From Nelumbo lutea (taxonomy: Eukaryota; Streptophyta; Magnoliopsida; Proteales; Nelumbonaceae), in the NCBI GenBank assembly GCA_022828595.1, contig JAKGHH010000005.1:53749655-53813654 (forward strand): 64,000 bases of DNA, read 5' to 3'. The notes beneath the pieces were generated by a model. The model did no database searches and was not told the DNA's origin. It saw only the letters and a list, made by a program, of their open reading frames with translations. The translations under genes and the position numbers were made by a program. Shown one piece after another: positions 11,118-21,289 of the stretch; position 1 is the stretch's first letter; each line of letters starts with the position of its first letter.

Positions 11118-11450
11118 CTAGAAGTTGAGCAGGGCCTCTTTTACTTTCGCCAAATATGCGATCATGGAGAGCTCGCGTGCTTCATACTCGTCCGTAACTT
11201 GGTTGACCACGAGCTGGGAGTCGCTACAGATGACCAAGTGTTTTGTCTTTACCTTTCGCGCTAGGTCCAACCCAGCTATCAGTGCTTCGTACTCTGCCTC
11301 GTTGTTGGATGTCATGAACTCAAAGCGTAGTGCGTATTCTAATTTTGTGTCGCCCGGGCCTTATAAGACTATTCCAGCTCCGCTGCCTTGCCGGTTCGAG
11401 GAACCATCCACGTGAAGGATCCAGGGCTCCTCATCCCAGTTCGCGTTTCA
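11118..11450 (-). pseudogene. Second, archaeal-like RNase H domain (aRH)
   Basis: The minus strand encodes WILHVDGSSNRQGSGAG near 11385-11440. After a stop come NNEAEYEALIAGLDLARK and ICSDSQLVVNQV at 11118-11315. These are the first Asp, the Glu and the second Asp of an RNase HI fold of the plant or archaeal type. A second RNase H between the usual RNase H and integrase is a marker of Tat elements and supports the lineage call. In-frame stops break it. Confidence 0.85.
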
Positions 11451-11574
11451 CCTTACCAGGAGAGATGCCACATTGGCTGCTACTTCACGGGGTTCAGACT
11501 CTATTGGCTCGGGAGCTCCGGGTTCGCCCGAACTGGGGACCTCGGGCTCGACCTGCAGGGCTTCATAGCTGAAA

Positions 11575-12026
11575 GTGCACTCGACGATAAAATCTACCAA
11601 AGCTTGGGCCTTAATAGCAGTTCTTAGCTTGTACTGGAGGTTGTACTCGCTGAGTTCGATGGCCCATTTCGTTAGTCGACCGGAAACCTCGGGTTTGAAT
11701 AAAACTTGTCTCAGAGGTTTGTCAGTCAGGACGATGACGGTGTGAGCCTAGAAGTATGGGCAGAGTTTCCGAGCTGCTATCACCAGTGCATATGCTAGCT
11801 TTTCTATCTGCGGGTACCTTGTCTCTGCTCCCTACAAAATTTTACTAACACAATAGATGGGTTGCTGGACCCGGTCTGTTTCTTTTATTAGTACCGAACT
11901 GACCACCTCATCGCTTGCCGAGAGGTACAGTTCTAAGATCTCGCCCTCCTCGGGCCGGGCTAAGGTCGGCACACTTGCGAGGTGACCTTTTAGCTCGTCA
12001 AACGCGAGTTGGCAGTCCTGGTCCAC
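11575..12026 (-). pseudogene. Gypsy RNase H domain
   Basis: LYLSASDEVVSSVLIKE and PIYCVSKIL at 11832-12026 are followed, past a TAG, by LTDKPLRQVLFKPEVSGRL and KWAIELSEYNLQY on the minus strand. This is the conventional RNase H (RT_RNaseH type) that follows gypsy reverse transcriptase. At least two stops interrupt it. Confidence 0.82.
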
Positions 12027-12214
12027 TCAAACCCTTTGCCTTTGATTGCTTTGAAGAAAGGTAGGCAGCGGTCTGTCGATTTGGTCATGAAGCGGCTTAG
12101 AGCGGCTATGCGGCCGTTTAGCCTCTGAACTTCTTTTACTTTCCGAGGTGGTCTCATATCTAGAATGGCTTTTATCTTGTCTGGGTTGGCCTCAATACCG
12201 CGCCGATTGACAAT

Positions 12215-12709
12215 TTACCCTAGGAATTTGCCCGAGGTGACGCCAAAGACACATTTGTTGGGGTTCAATTTCATGCTAAACTGACGTAGGATTTGGAAGA
12301 CAGAATCCAAGTCTTGTATTAATTCTTGTGAAAACTGAGTCTTGACGACCATGTCGTCTACATAGCACTCTATCTTCGTGCCAATCAGGGGCCGAAATAG
12401 CCTATTTACAAGCCTTTGGAAAGTCACCCCGGCATTTTTTAATCCGAAGGGCATGACTTTGTAGCAATATAGGCCGAACTTGGTTATGAAGCTGGTTTTT
12501 TCTTCATCGGATGGGTCCATCCGGATTTGGTTGTAGCCCGAGTAGGCATCCAGGAAGCTTAACAACTCATGTCCCAAGGTCGCGTCCACTAGGCAGTCAA
12601 TTCTGGGGAGGGGGAAGCAATCTTTCGGGAAAGCTCGGTTCATGTCAGTGTAGTTGACGCACATGCGCCACTTGCCGTTTGCCTTTTTTACCAACACTGG
12701 GTTGGCCAC
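12215..12709 (-). pseudogene. Gypsy reverse transcriptase
   Basis: Conserved blocks are present in order. They are VLVKKANGKWRMCVNYTDMN, FPLPRIDCLVD, LSFLDAYSGYNQI, TSFITKFGLYCYKVMPFGLK, and the catalytic CYVDDMVVKT with both aspartates intact. The best-preserved stretch is 165 codons. It is bounded on each side by stops and so is separated from protease and RNase H. Confidence 0.92.
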
Positions 12710-12897
12710 CCAGCTCGAGTAATGGAGTTCCCTTATGAAGTCTGTTGTGAGGAGCTTCTCGACCTCCTCGTCGATCGCCCTCTAGCGTTCTGGGGCTAAG
12801 TTGCGTTTCTTCTGTCTAACGGGTCTGACTACAGGGTTAGTATTAAAAGTTTGTGAGTTATCAGGTCGGGGCTAATGTCGGGCATGTCAGTCACGGA

Positions 12898-13688
12898 TCA
12901 GACAAAAATATCTAAAATTTGAAGTAAAAAACTCACCAGTTCGGTTCGTAGGGGTTCCTCGACGGAAGCTCCGATCTGAAGTGTGCGAGCTGGGTCCGTA
13001 GCCGAAGTTGGGATCGCAACCGTTTCCTCTGTGGGCGAATCTCGTTCCTCACCTTGCTCCGCAGGCCGCTCTAGTTCGAGGTCGTCAGCTGCCTTGGTTT
13101 TTCCCTTCATGACTGCAACATAACACTTGCGGGACTCGAGTTGGTCGCCCCGTGCTACCCCCACACTGAAGTCCGTAGGGAACTTCATGGCCAAATAGTA
13201 GGTGGAGACCACCGCCCGTAAGGTATGCGTGATCGGCCGCCCTATTATGGCATTGTATGGGGAGGGGTCGTGACCACCAGGAAATCATGGTTGAGTCTGA
13301 CCGCACAAGGCCATGTGCCAACTTCCACAGGTACTGTTATTTTTCCGAGGGGCCTGACTTCCTCTCCACTGAAACCCACTAGGGGAGTGTTCGCGGGCTT
13401 CAGCTCGCTCCTCTGTAACTATAGCTGGTCAAACGCTGATTTAAAGAGGATGTCCGTTGAGCTGCCCGAATCTACGAGTACGCGTCTGACCTCGAAGTTG
13501 TTGATCCTTAGTTTAATGACAAGCGCGTCATCATGGGGGTAGCGGACCCCTCCCGCGTCGTCCTCCATGAAGAAGATTGGTTCTTCGGTCTTTGGTCTCT
13601 TTGGGGGGTTCCGTTCCTCGAGGGCCACTTCGTGAACTGAAGTCCGGGCCGCTGCCAAGGTACACCTTGCTACCACCGAACCTCCCAC
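12898..13688 (-). pseudogene. Gypsy aspartic protease and linker
   Basis: At 13419-13688 the minus strand encodes VRRVLVDSGSSTDILF, which holds the DSGSS active site of a retroviral-type aspartic protease. It lies downstream of a FMEDDAGGVRYPHDDALVI segment typical of Tat polyproteins. The linker at 12898-13212 (STYYLAMKFPTDFSVGVARG, then ESRKCYVAV) also matches the usual protease-RT spacer. The two segments are in different frames. Confidence 0.82.
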
Positions 13689-13736
13689 AATTACATGGAT
13701 AGTTCCCCGAACTGGCCTCTCTTCCGGAGGCTATCG

Positions 13737-14784
13737 CTACAACGGTTCGGCAGGTCTGTTGCTAGACTTGGGGGCATCCTTTTCGTGCTCCCCTTGCCGA
13801 CCTGCCTTATTATTATTATTGTTGTGCTGTACAAAGTTTCTCAAGTATCCGCGACGGATGAGCCCCTCTATCTCGTCCCGGAGGTTATTACACTGCTCAG
13901 TACTATGACCATGGTCTCTATGGAAACTACAATACAAATTCTTATTTCTCTCGTTCGGACTTCCCTTTAGGTGAGGTGGCCACTTCACGTATGGGGTGTC
14001 CTTGATCGTCAATAAGATCTCGGTCCGCCTTGTGTTTAACGGCGTGTAATTCGTCCGAACTGCTAGGGGAGCTCGGAACGACTGGTTCGGCTTCGGCTCC
14101 CGGGCCGGGTTTTTCCTATCGACTGGGTTGGAGAGCTCACCTTCCCTCTTTCTTTTCTCGTTCCCGCCTTCGGTTCGTTGGTTGATTTCTTCCACTGTCC
14201 TCATGAACTTGTCCGCGAGCTTGAGGAATTCGGCCACGGTTGTGGGCTGGTTAGCCACCATGTACCATTTGAATTCTTTATGCGTTACCCCTCTTTTGGC
14301 CACCGCGAGCTGCACTGCGGGGTCCAACCGCGATATTTGCAAGCATGCTTCGTTGAATCACTTGATGTAGCCCCGAATGGATTCTCCTTCCCTTTGGACT
14401 ACTCCGAAGATGCTTTCCTCTGTTATGGGGCACCATTGGCTGGTGACAGTGTGCGGTGAAGACCTGCACGAACTGGGCCCAGCACTTTATCGACCCGGGG
14501 GCCAGGTTCCTATACCAAGTGCGGGCTATCCCCCTGAGGATGGTGGTGAAGGCCACGCACATGCACGATTCGCTGGCCCTGGCGATGTGCATTTGGGACT
14601 GGAAAGCGTCAATGTGGTCGTTGGAGTCGAAGGACCCGTCGTACTTGTCCAAAGGTGGGAGCTTGAAATTTCTGGGTAAGGGGACCGCCAGGAGTTCTGA
14701 TGCGAGGGGGGAAGGAACCGAGAGAATCAAGGCAGCTCCTACCTCGTCCGAGCTCGTCTCTTCTTTGCCTCTGAGCTCTGACAA
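13737..14784 (-). pseudogene. Gypsy gag (Retrotrans_gag domain and Cys/His motif)
   Basis: The N-terminal part (about 14400-14784) has PPLDKYDGSFDSNDHIDAF and TTILRGIARTWYRNLAPGSI, the core of the Retrotrans_gag domain. A frameshift near 14370-14420 and a TGA stop near 14358 precede the second part, which starts around QISRLDPAVQLAVAK. It contains YCSFHRDHGHSTEQCNNL, a Cys/His motif, then an Asn-rich run. Gag would form the capsid-like particle. Confidence 0.85.
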
Positions 14785-15594
14785 GACGTGGGTGGCGGGT
14801 AGGCGACTTCGCTGTTGAGTGGGCCTTGTACTGGCGCTGCTGGCCTCCGTGTTGCCGAGCTCGATGGGCCTAGAATGTTGGTAGTCTGCCGCCAGGGCGC
14901 CGAATCGGTGTTCCGTGAGCAGGAACTCGGGCTTGGAGCACCGAGGTGCCGGTCTTGCAGGCGAGGTTCCCGGCCCGCCTGCGAGCTGCGAGGCGGGGAT
15001 GGTTTTTTTCTCTCTTCGGCCCAGGGACGAGGCCTGGCTGTTAGGTGGGTTCTGGGGCCGGGAGACCTTTCCTTGGTGGGGGCATCCATCCTGTGAGGAG
15101 GCCTTGACCGGCCTTGGAGCGGGATGACGAAGTGGAAGTAGTGGTTGGTTCAGTGGCAGTTGGGGGAACTGCTGTTGATAGTGATACTAGGAGATGTTGT
15201 GCAGCATTTGGTGCTGGTGAAGCTGGTGCTGCTGGAACTATTGCATTTGGGCTTGCATTGCCCGCATGCACTGCATCAGGTTGTCCAATCGGTTTTGGCT
15301 GGCTGCCAGGGGACGACAGTCGGTTCAGTAAAGGTTGTCTCAATAGGGGGAGGAAAGGGGATGCTTGTGGCAGGAAGGTTTACGTGCGCCACTGCTTGTG
15401 GCGCGTTCAAGCTGGGGATCCCATCCACCGAAAGGGGGATGGTGAACTGTCCAATGCACACCACGGGGACTTGAAGTTGTTCCCCGGTGGTGTTTGTCTC
15501 CGTGCCACGTCCTGCATTGCTAGAGGAGGCCATGAGTGTTGGGTTTTTTGAAGAAAAAGGGTTATGGAAGTTTGGAGGGAGGCTTTTTGAAGCG
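14785..15594 (-). other. Gypsy 5' leader and N-terminal gag region
   Basis: GC-rich sequence between the primer-binding site and the recognisable gag domain. Minus-strand open frames here (up to 164 codons) are Pro/Ser/Ala-rich and likely include the degenerate N-terminus of gag. I recognise no domain. Part of it is probably untranslated leader. Confidence 0.4.
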
Positions 15595-15612
15595 TCCCCA
15601 CAGACGGTGCCA
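15595..15612 (-). other. Primer-binding site of the gypsy element
   Basis: On the minus strand, two bases after the LTR end (CATCATCA, AT), the sequence is TGGCACCGTCTGTGGGGA. It begins with TGG, the complement of a tRNA CCA tail. I have not assigned the tRNA. Its position confirms that the right-hand LTR is the 5' LTR. Confidence 0.75.
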
Positions 15613-15614
15613 AT

Positions 15615-16394
15615 TGATGATGCGCGATCAGGCCAATCTTAGCTGTCAACGACCTTGCTTCTAAACTGAGTAGCAGGGAACCTGAAACGGAGGAGATGAG
15701 GAAGCTCCGGGGGGAACCCGGTGTAACGGCTCCGAAGCTTAAGTTAGAATCCTTCAAAAACAAGATAAAATCAGATAGCGCAAAGTTTGCATACCTTGTT
15801 TGTTGGGGGCAGGGGGCTCTTATAATCACTTCGCGCACTCGCTCCGAGGCCCTTGTCAGGTCGGGTATGATTACCCTTGCGCTTGTCAATTCGGCCGTCA
15901 TCCTTTCTGCTAGGACAGAACCGTCACTGCCTAACCGTCTCTCTAACTGGAGATGGCGGTGTCAGTGGTGGTGGCAGGTGGCCGTTTAGAGTGCGGCCGC
16001 CAAGCGTCAGACCCCAAGTCAGTCAGGGGTGGCGCCCTCGGGCACGGACTTCCTCAGTGTCAGGCATGGTACGACTTTTGGTTTTGGTGACCAGAAGGTG
16101 ATGCGGAGTGGTGAGCGAGGCGAAGTCTTGAGTTCGGAGATATCTATAGGGCAGGTCAGTTCGGCGAGGCGTATCCCGAACTGTTACAAGGTTGGCCAGT
16201 TCGGCGAGGTATACCCCGAGCTGTTACAAGGTTGGCCAGTTCGGCGAGGTATACCCCGAGCTGTTACAAGTTTGGCCAGTTCGGCGAGGTATACCCCGAG
16301 CTGTTACAAGGTTGGCCAGTTTGGATTACTTTACGGTTTTGGGCCAAGGGTGAGTTCGGACCCTCAGTAGGGAGTTCGGTCCGCTGGTGTCCCC
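15615..16394 (-). repeat. 5' LTR of the gypsy element, truncated
   Basis: It starts TGATGATGCGCG and matches 5966-6646 apart from two insertions. One is two additional copies of the 40 bp tandem unit. The other is about 20 bp near 16360. Similarity stops abruptly after GGTGTCCCC at 16394, where GGGTTGGGTT-rich DNA begins. About 95 bp of the LTR are therefore missing. Confidence 0.88.
16157..16316. repeat. Four tandem copies of a 40 bp LTR unit
   Basis: Units start at 16157, 16197, 16237 and 16277, each beginning CAGTTCGGCGAGG and ending GTTACAAGGTTGGC or a close variant. The other LTR has only two units at 6509-6588. The next CAGTT starts the unrepeated part. Confidence 0.9.
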
Positions 16395-16966
16395 AAACTC
16401 AACCCTAACTCAACTCGAAAAATTGGGTTGGGTTGGGTCAGGTTGATGTTCGGGTTAGGGTTAGGTTTGAAATTCATGAACCCAACTTTACTTTGGGTTG
16501 GGTTAGGGTTGACCCCTTAGCCAACCCGACCCAATAATACTATAACCCCCACCACATAGTATCATGTATTTCTTTTAAGATAATCACTTCACTTAATCCT
16601 AATAAGAAAGACTAAAACCTTAATAATATTATTTTATGTTTTTTTGAAAATTTTGTTCTTCATCTCCTCTATGTTGTTTGTCACCCAAGAAAGATCTATT
16701 GTAAACCATAACTCATAATAAACTATAGTTATTTCTAACACTTGTTTTTCTTAATTGTGTACCAAAAAAATAAAATTAAGGGATGGGCCCAAACCGAGCC
16801 CAACCCAACCCAAAATTGACATCAGGTTGGGTTGGGTTAGGGTTGAAGGAATTTAGTTAGGGTTAGGGTTAGGTTTGGGTTGGTCAGGTTGGGTTAGGGT
16901 TTAGAACTTAGGATTGGGCTAGGGTTGGCATCAACCCGACCTAACCTGGCCCGACTTGCAGCCCTA
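16395..16966. mobile_element. Truncated hAT-like element with GGGTTGGGTT subterminal repeats
   Basis: The right end, read from the other strand, starts TAGGGCTGCAAGTCGGGCC, like plant hAT termini. GGGTTGGGTTAGGG-type words occur in inverted orientation near both sides. The left end has no matching terminus and joins the broken gypsy LTR directly, so this element is truncated. On the right it abuts the terminal repeat of the outer MULE and probably inserted there. Confidence 0.6.
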
Positions 16967-17087
16967 ACTTTGGGGGTAATAAAAGATAGGTACCTTGAAC
17001 TTTTGAATGCAAAACTTAAGTACCCTAAACTTTCAAAAATAGACACCTGTGATCATTTCTTTACCGATTATTGTAATATATTTTTAA

Positions 17088-19332
17088 GGGAAAATTCCCG
17101 ATAGATACCCTATACTTTAGGCTAAGTGCCAATTTAGTAACCGAACTTTAAAACGTGACAATCTAGTACCCAAACTTTTGAAATGCAACAATCTAGTACC
17201 TACCATTAATGGACCGTTAGTTATGTATATCAAGTGACCTGATGTGCTATTTAATACTTTTGAAAATGCCAAATTTACCCTTAAAAATAAAACACACTAT
17301 TCATCATCTTCTTTCTCAAGAAAATGAAATAGAGGCCAAACCAAATTCTCAATAATCCAGTTCAGACCATCATTTCATGATGAAAACACAAAAGCCAGGG
17401 CTCACTACTAGCCGCCACCATGGCCAGCAAGAGGGGTGGTGTTCTTACTTCGCCACCGTAGCTGCCACCATGGTCCATGCTTGATGCTCCTGATCAAGAG
17501 AGAGAAAGAGAACTACCGCAGAGGCAGAACAGGAATTGTGGAAGAGGAGAGAGAAAAGGGCTCTCGTTGAAATAAACACGAGAGAGACTAGTTATTGAGC
17601 TTCCCGTGGCACATCTATAATCGAGAGCTCCTTTAACCACTCAAATGTGCGACGGTAAGACTTGGCTTGCTTTCCCTCATCCTGTGCTGATGTTGTTGTT
17701 TCATGATTATCACTTTCACTCACATTTGAGTTTCTTCTATTACTTTTGGCCTTAGTAACAAGTACCCTCGAAGAAACTGTTTCAACTACACTAACTGAAC
17801 ACTTACAACTACTCAATCCACTCTACAGAGTACAAAATGGCAGATTTGGATAATAGCAAGAGCATGATGTAGAAAGGGAAGCAAAAAGCGGCAGAGAGAG
17901 CCATATCTGATAAACGTTGGCATAACTTAGTAGAGGGGTCCAATGGCAGTCCACTTGACTTCGCAACTAACAAAAGCCTACTACTAATCAGTCTCTTTAA
18001 AATAGAATGATCAACTAAACCATTAAAGAGGACTACATCAGGGACGGGACAAATGAGCACTACTGCAACCATCATGAAACCTGGGGAATTGTAACGAAGG
18101 ATCCTAACAATTTCTCTCAAGTTCTCCAATGCACCTATGGAATGAAATTGTTGATCTAAGCCAAGGCTCCTACGGATACCAGTATCCGCTAATTCCAGCA
18201 TTCAATAACTCTGAGTCAATTTTACAAGAATGCTCACCAAAGACCTCCATCTTCACCAATATATTCAAAAATTTGATAGTTCTAGTTATATGATTAAAAC
18301 GGTAATAGGAGACCAAATAGTCTATCGTACTCGCAACAACGAATTTCCATTCCAAAATTCAAATATAACCATCTTTACTCTTTGAGTTTGGAACTGAATT
18401 TCAGCAAACAAGAACAAAAAAATGAATGAGCTTTTCTCCATTAAAAATTCTTGACTGTAGCACGAAAAGAATTACAACACAAGGCCAACAAGTCAAAGTT
18501 TCCCAACAGTAGAACGTATATGAATCCAATTTCTATAGTTTCCTCTGTAAATCAAAGAGAAAAATTGTAGAGGGACAGGTACCATTCCTTGAGTTTACGA
18601 GGGGCAAGCTTTTCTTCTCTATTTTGGCCTCATCAATACTATTTCTACCACCACAGGTACCATTCCTAGTATTATGACGGCTACTATTGTTACAACTCTT
18701 GTTTTTGTTCCGACGCTTTAGATCGTCCAACTCAATTTCTGGCATCCGTACTATACCCACTCGGAAAAGTCTCCATATCGTCGATCTCCTGTCCCAATGA
18801 CTAAAATTCTGACTATCTTAATGGAATCCGGCCAACCTACTATCAGAGCTAACCAAGAGTCGTAAAGGTAGAATCTGGCCCTAAAAGAACACATTGTCGG
18901 TTGCACACATTTCTGATTCTATCAAAAGAGAGGCATCCCATGAACTAAATTCAAAGTTCTCTTCGACTTCAAGAACTTCAATTTCCTCACTTAATGCTTC
19001 TCTCTGTTAATTTACATAATCTGTAGATCAGAGAGCGACAAGGATTCTGCTTCGTCCTGTTCTTCTACTTTCATATATTTGAATTCTTATGTTTTGTTTT
19101 TGGTTTGGTTAGTGGAAAGTTGGGATTGTTGTGCTTTATTAACACATAAGTTTGATAAATTAGATGACTCTTGAAGGGCATTTTTATCTTCAGCCATGAC
19201 ACTTAACTGGTTAACAATGGGTATTAAATTGTCCCATTTTGAAAATTTTCATAATAGATTGTCACATTTTAAAGTTCAGGTACTAAATTGGCACTCGGCC
19301 TAAAATACACGATACCTATAGGGAATTTTTCC
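17088..19332. mobile_element. Inner Mutator-like element, 2245 bp
   Basis: The left end GGGAAAATTCCCGATAG and the right end (other strand) GGAAAAATTCCCTATAG begin inverted repeats of roughly 100-130 bp. Flanking 9-mers are TATTTTTAA (17079-17087) and TATTTTCAA (19333-19341), a 9 bp duplication with one mismatch. The interior (about 17340-19100) is less AT-rich than the ends and holds minus-strand coding-like sequence, so this is a Pack-MULE candidate. Confidence 0.75.
17592..18790 (-). pseudogene. Unidentified coding-like cargo of the inner MULE
   Basis: Several minus-strand open stretches lie in tandem. One is 18533-18760, with RMPEIELDDLKRRNKNKS. Another is 18170-18355, and another is 17809-18201, with HSIGALENLREIVRILRYN and LLLVAKSSGLPLDPSTK, ending in a hydrophobic segment. 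The last is 17592-17816, with RRTFEWLKELSIIDVPREAQ. Segments look like exons separated by AT-rich gaps. I do not recognise the parent gene. Composition and order suggest a captured host gene fragment, not a transposase. Stops prevent a single protein. Confidence 0.4.
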
Positions 19333-19684
19333 TATTTTCAAATTATTAAAACCATTGCCACCACCTGAAAATCAACCAGCTCTTCTGACAAACTCTGTTT
19401 GATTTTCCTTTTTTATTTTATTTATTTTATTTTTTTCACCGGCAGGAAGGTACCCACCGCCGGCCGTCACCAGCAAACCACCGGCAACATTCAACAGGTA
19501 TTATTTTTACCTCTTCCCTCTACTATATTATATATCTCTTTTTTCCTGTATTTTCCCCCAACCATCCTATATTTCTATATTTCTATATTTCTCATGGTCA
19601 TGGCGAAGCGAAAGCGATGTATTTTCGTATTATACATTCATATCTTCAGAGTTCGTATCCGTGGTCATTATTCTCTAGTGAAGG

Positions 19685-20242
19685 TGAAGCTGCGACAGTG
19701 GCGGTGGAGCAACCGCCGACTGAGTCTCCAGTGGGAGAGAAGCCTACCCAGCCCGATAGAAGAAGGTGAAGGCCCGGAAAAGAAGCCAAAGGCGGCCAAG
19801 GGTTCTCATCCTCTTTATTTCCAGATGACCAAGGAAGCTTTGTTGGCTCTGCACGAGAAAGCACAAGGCTGAAAAACTGTGGAAGAAAAACACAAGGCTA
19901 TTCTTTCGGCAAATTTGAGGAAAATATTGGCCCTCCAATTGAAAAACTGTGTGGCTAAGGGCAAATTGATCAAAATTAAAGCTTCTTTCAAGTTGTCTGA
20001 GTCGAGTAAAAAGGAGAAGGTTGTGAAGGGCGCTAAGGTTGCTACAGGGAAGAAACCCAAAGCCGCTTCTGCCCCTCTAAAGGCAAAACCCGTAAAGAAA
20101 TCTGATACTACTCCAGAAAGGCCGCCAAGCCCGCGAAGAAGGTTGATGTCAAGAAGGCAAAGAAGGTAACTTCGGCGAAGCTGAAGCAGCCCAAATCAAT
20201 CAAGTCCTGGTTGAGAAGAAAGCTAGGAAGGCCACCCCCTGA
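19685..20242 (+). pseudogene. Linker histone H1 pseudogene captured in the outer MULE
   Basis: The plus strand encodes an acidic/Pro N-terminus (AVEQPPTESPVGEKPTQP), then KAAKGSHPLYFQMTKEALLAL and KHKAILSANLRKILALQLKN. It continues with VAKGKLIKIKASFKLSE, the winged-helix H15 domain of histone H1, then a Lys/Ala/Pro-rich tail (AKPAKKVDVKKAKKV). Linker histones bind nucleosomal linker DNA. The copy is broken. At least two frameshifts separate the N-terminus, globular domain and tail, a TGA interrupts the middle, and part of the globular domain around the SSPYAIAKY region is missing. It lies between MULE terminal repeats, which indicates transduplication. A processed copy inserted into the MULE is the alternative. 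Confidence 0.85.
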
Positions 20243-20649
20243 TTGAACAAAATCTCTTTTTCTGGGCTTTGCAGTTGGCTCAGTTTGTTGCAGAATTTTG
20301 AACAAAAAAGTATGTATTCTGCAAATTTAGATTGTAGAATTTCTCGGCGTCCAGGCTCCCTGTTTCCTTCAGAGTAGTTCAGCTGGTATATCTTGATGAT
20401 GGCCGACTCCAAGTGATGGTCAAAATCGCCATCGAGAGAACCAGAAGGGGTTTCATACATTAGAAGGGCAAATCAGTCCAAAAATAAATTAGAAGGGTAA
20501 TTTTGGTATTATCAAATGTTTAACGGACAGAATACTAACGAATGACCTAAGTGTCTATTTCTGAAAATTCAGGGTACCTAAGTATTGCATTCCAAATTCG
20601 AGGCATCTGTTTAATACTATCCCAAAGTACAGGGTATCTACCCTTAACC

Positions 20650-21289
20650 TTACTCTGTCACACATACATGGTGAAGAATTTTAATCAATTTTTATATGCA
20701 AAATTTGCAATCGCAATGAATGCATTTTTGCATCAATTAGAGGTGCCAATTATAATTACAAAAATACATGCAATTTTGAATTAGGTATAAATTTTACATC
20801 TGATTTGGATTTACACCGCAAACAAATGAGGTCATAAATGCAAATGGGACAAAAGTACAAATTTTATATCAAATGGGGTCATAGTGTCTAGTGCAAAATG
20901 TGCATCACTTTTAATTTTGATCTGGATCTTCAACAATAGAAAAACAAAGTACAACAGGAAAGGAAAATCATAGAAAGACAATACTTTTCAATTTTTGTTG
21001 ATTCAAATGTTTTTTTTTTTTTTTTTTTCCTTTCTACTAGAAGAGCACGTGCTTGGCACATGTATATAACATTAAAAATATATTGATATTGTATACATTC
21101 TAGGTTTGACCAGTTTATCATGTAAAAAAATTAAATAAAATTATTTTCTTTATCAAAAGCAAACGTGGAAAAGATTCTATCGATTATTAAACACTAAACC
21201 AATAATCAATCCCAATGCAAGGATTGTTAAAGTCCAAAACTTAAGTGATTTCTAATTTAAATTCAAATTTAAGGTCTTTAAATCTAATT
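20650..21289. other. AT-rich intergenic DNA
   Basis: No gene, terminal repeat or RNA recognised. A T-run at 21010-21028 could be the tail of a decayed minus-strand retroposon. Confidence 0.4.

Larger units (their letters stand above)
5966..16394 (-). mobile_element. Ty3/gypsy retrotransposon, Tat lineage, right end truncated
   Basis: Coding order on the minus strand is gag, protease, reverse transcriptase, RNase H, a second (archaeal-like) RNase H and integrase. An additional gene on the plus strand lies between integrase and the 3' LTR. A dual RNase H and an antisense ORF are known features of the Tat lineage. The LTRs are at 5966-6740 (3' LTR) and 15615-16394 (5' LTR, truncated). The primer-binding site is at 15595-15612 and the polypurine tract at 6741-6757. 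The element is more GC-rich than its surroundings. All minus-strand ORFs are broken by scattered stops and frameshifts, so this copy is not autonomous. The left flanking pentamer is CTACT; its partner on the right is lost with the truncation. Confidence 0.92.
16967..20649. mobile_element. Outer Mutator-like element carrying histone H1 (Pack-MULE), left end damaged
   Basis: Inverted terminal sequences match over about 95 bp. On the left (16967-17068) are ACTTTGGGGGTAATA, GAATGCAAAACTTAAGTACC and AAAAATAGACACC. The right end (20540-20649) read in reverse gives ACTTTGGGATAGTATTA, GAATGCAATACTTAGGTACC and GAAATAGACAC. Between them lie a nested MULE (17088-19332) and a histone H1 pseudogene. The outer left tip and its target duplication were lost at the junction with the hAT fragment. 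The superfamily is inferred from long inverted ends of the same type as the other MULEs in this window. Confidence 0.68.

Noticed and set aside
14739..15551. Several overlapping open frames on both strands
   Set aside because: High-GC leader and N-terminal gag of the gypsy element. The plus-strand frames are shadows and no domain supports them.
16400..16960. TTAGGG-like words resembling telomeric repeats
   Set aside because: The words are GGGTTGGGTT and GGTTAGGGTT in both orientations around an AT-rich core, irregular in period. They are the subterminal repeats of a hAT-like element, not an interstitial telomere.
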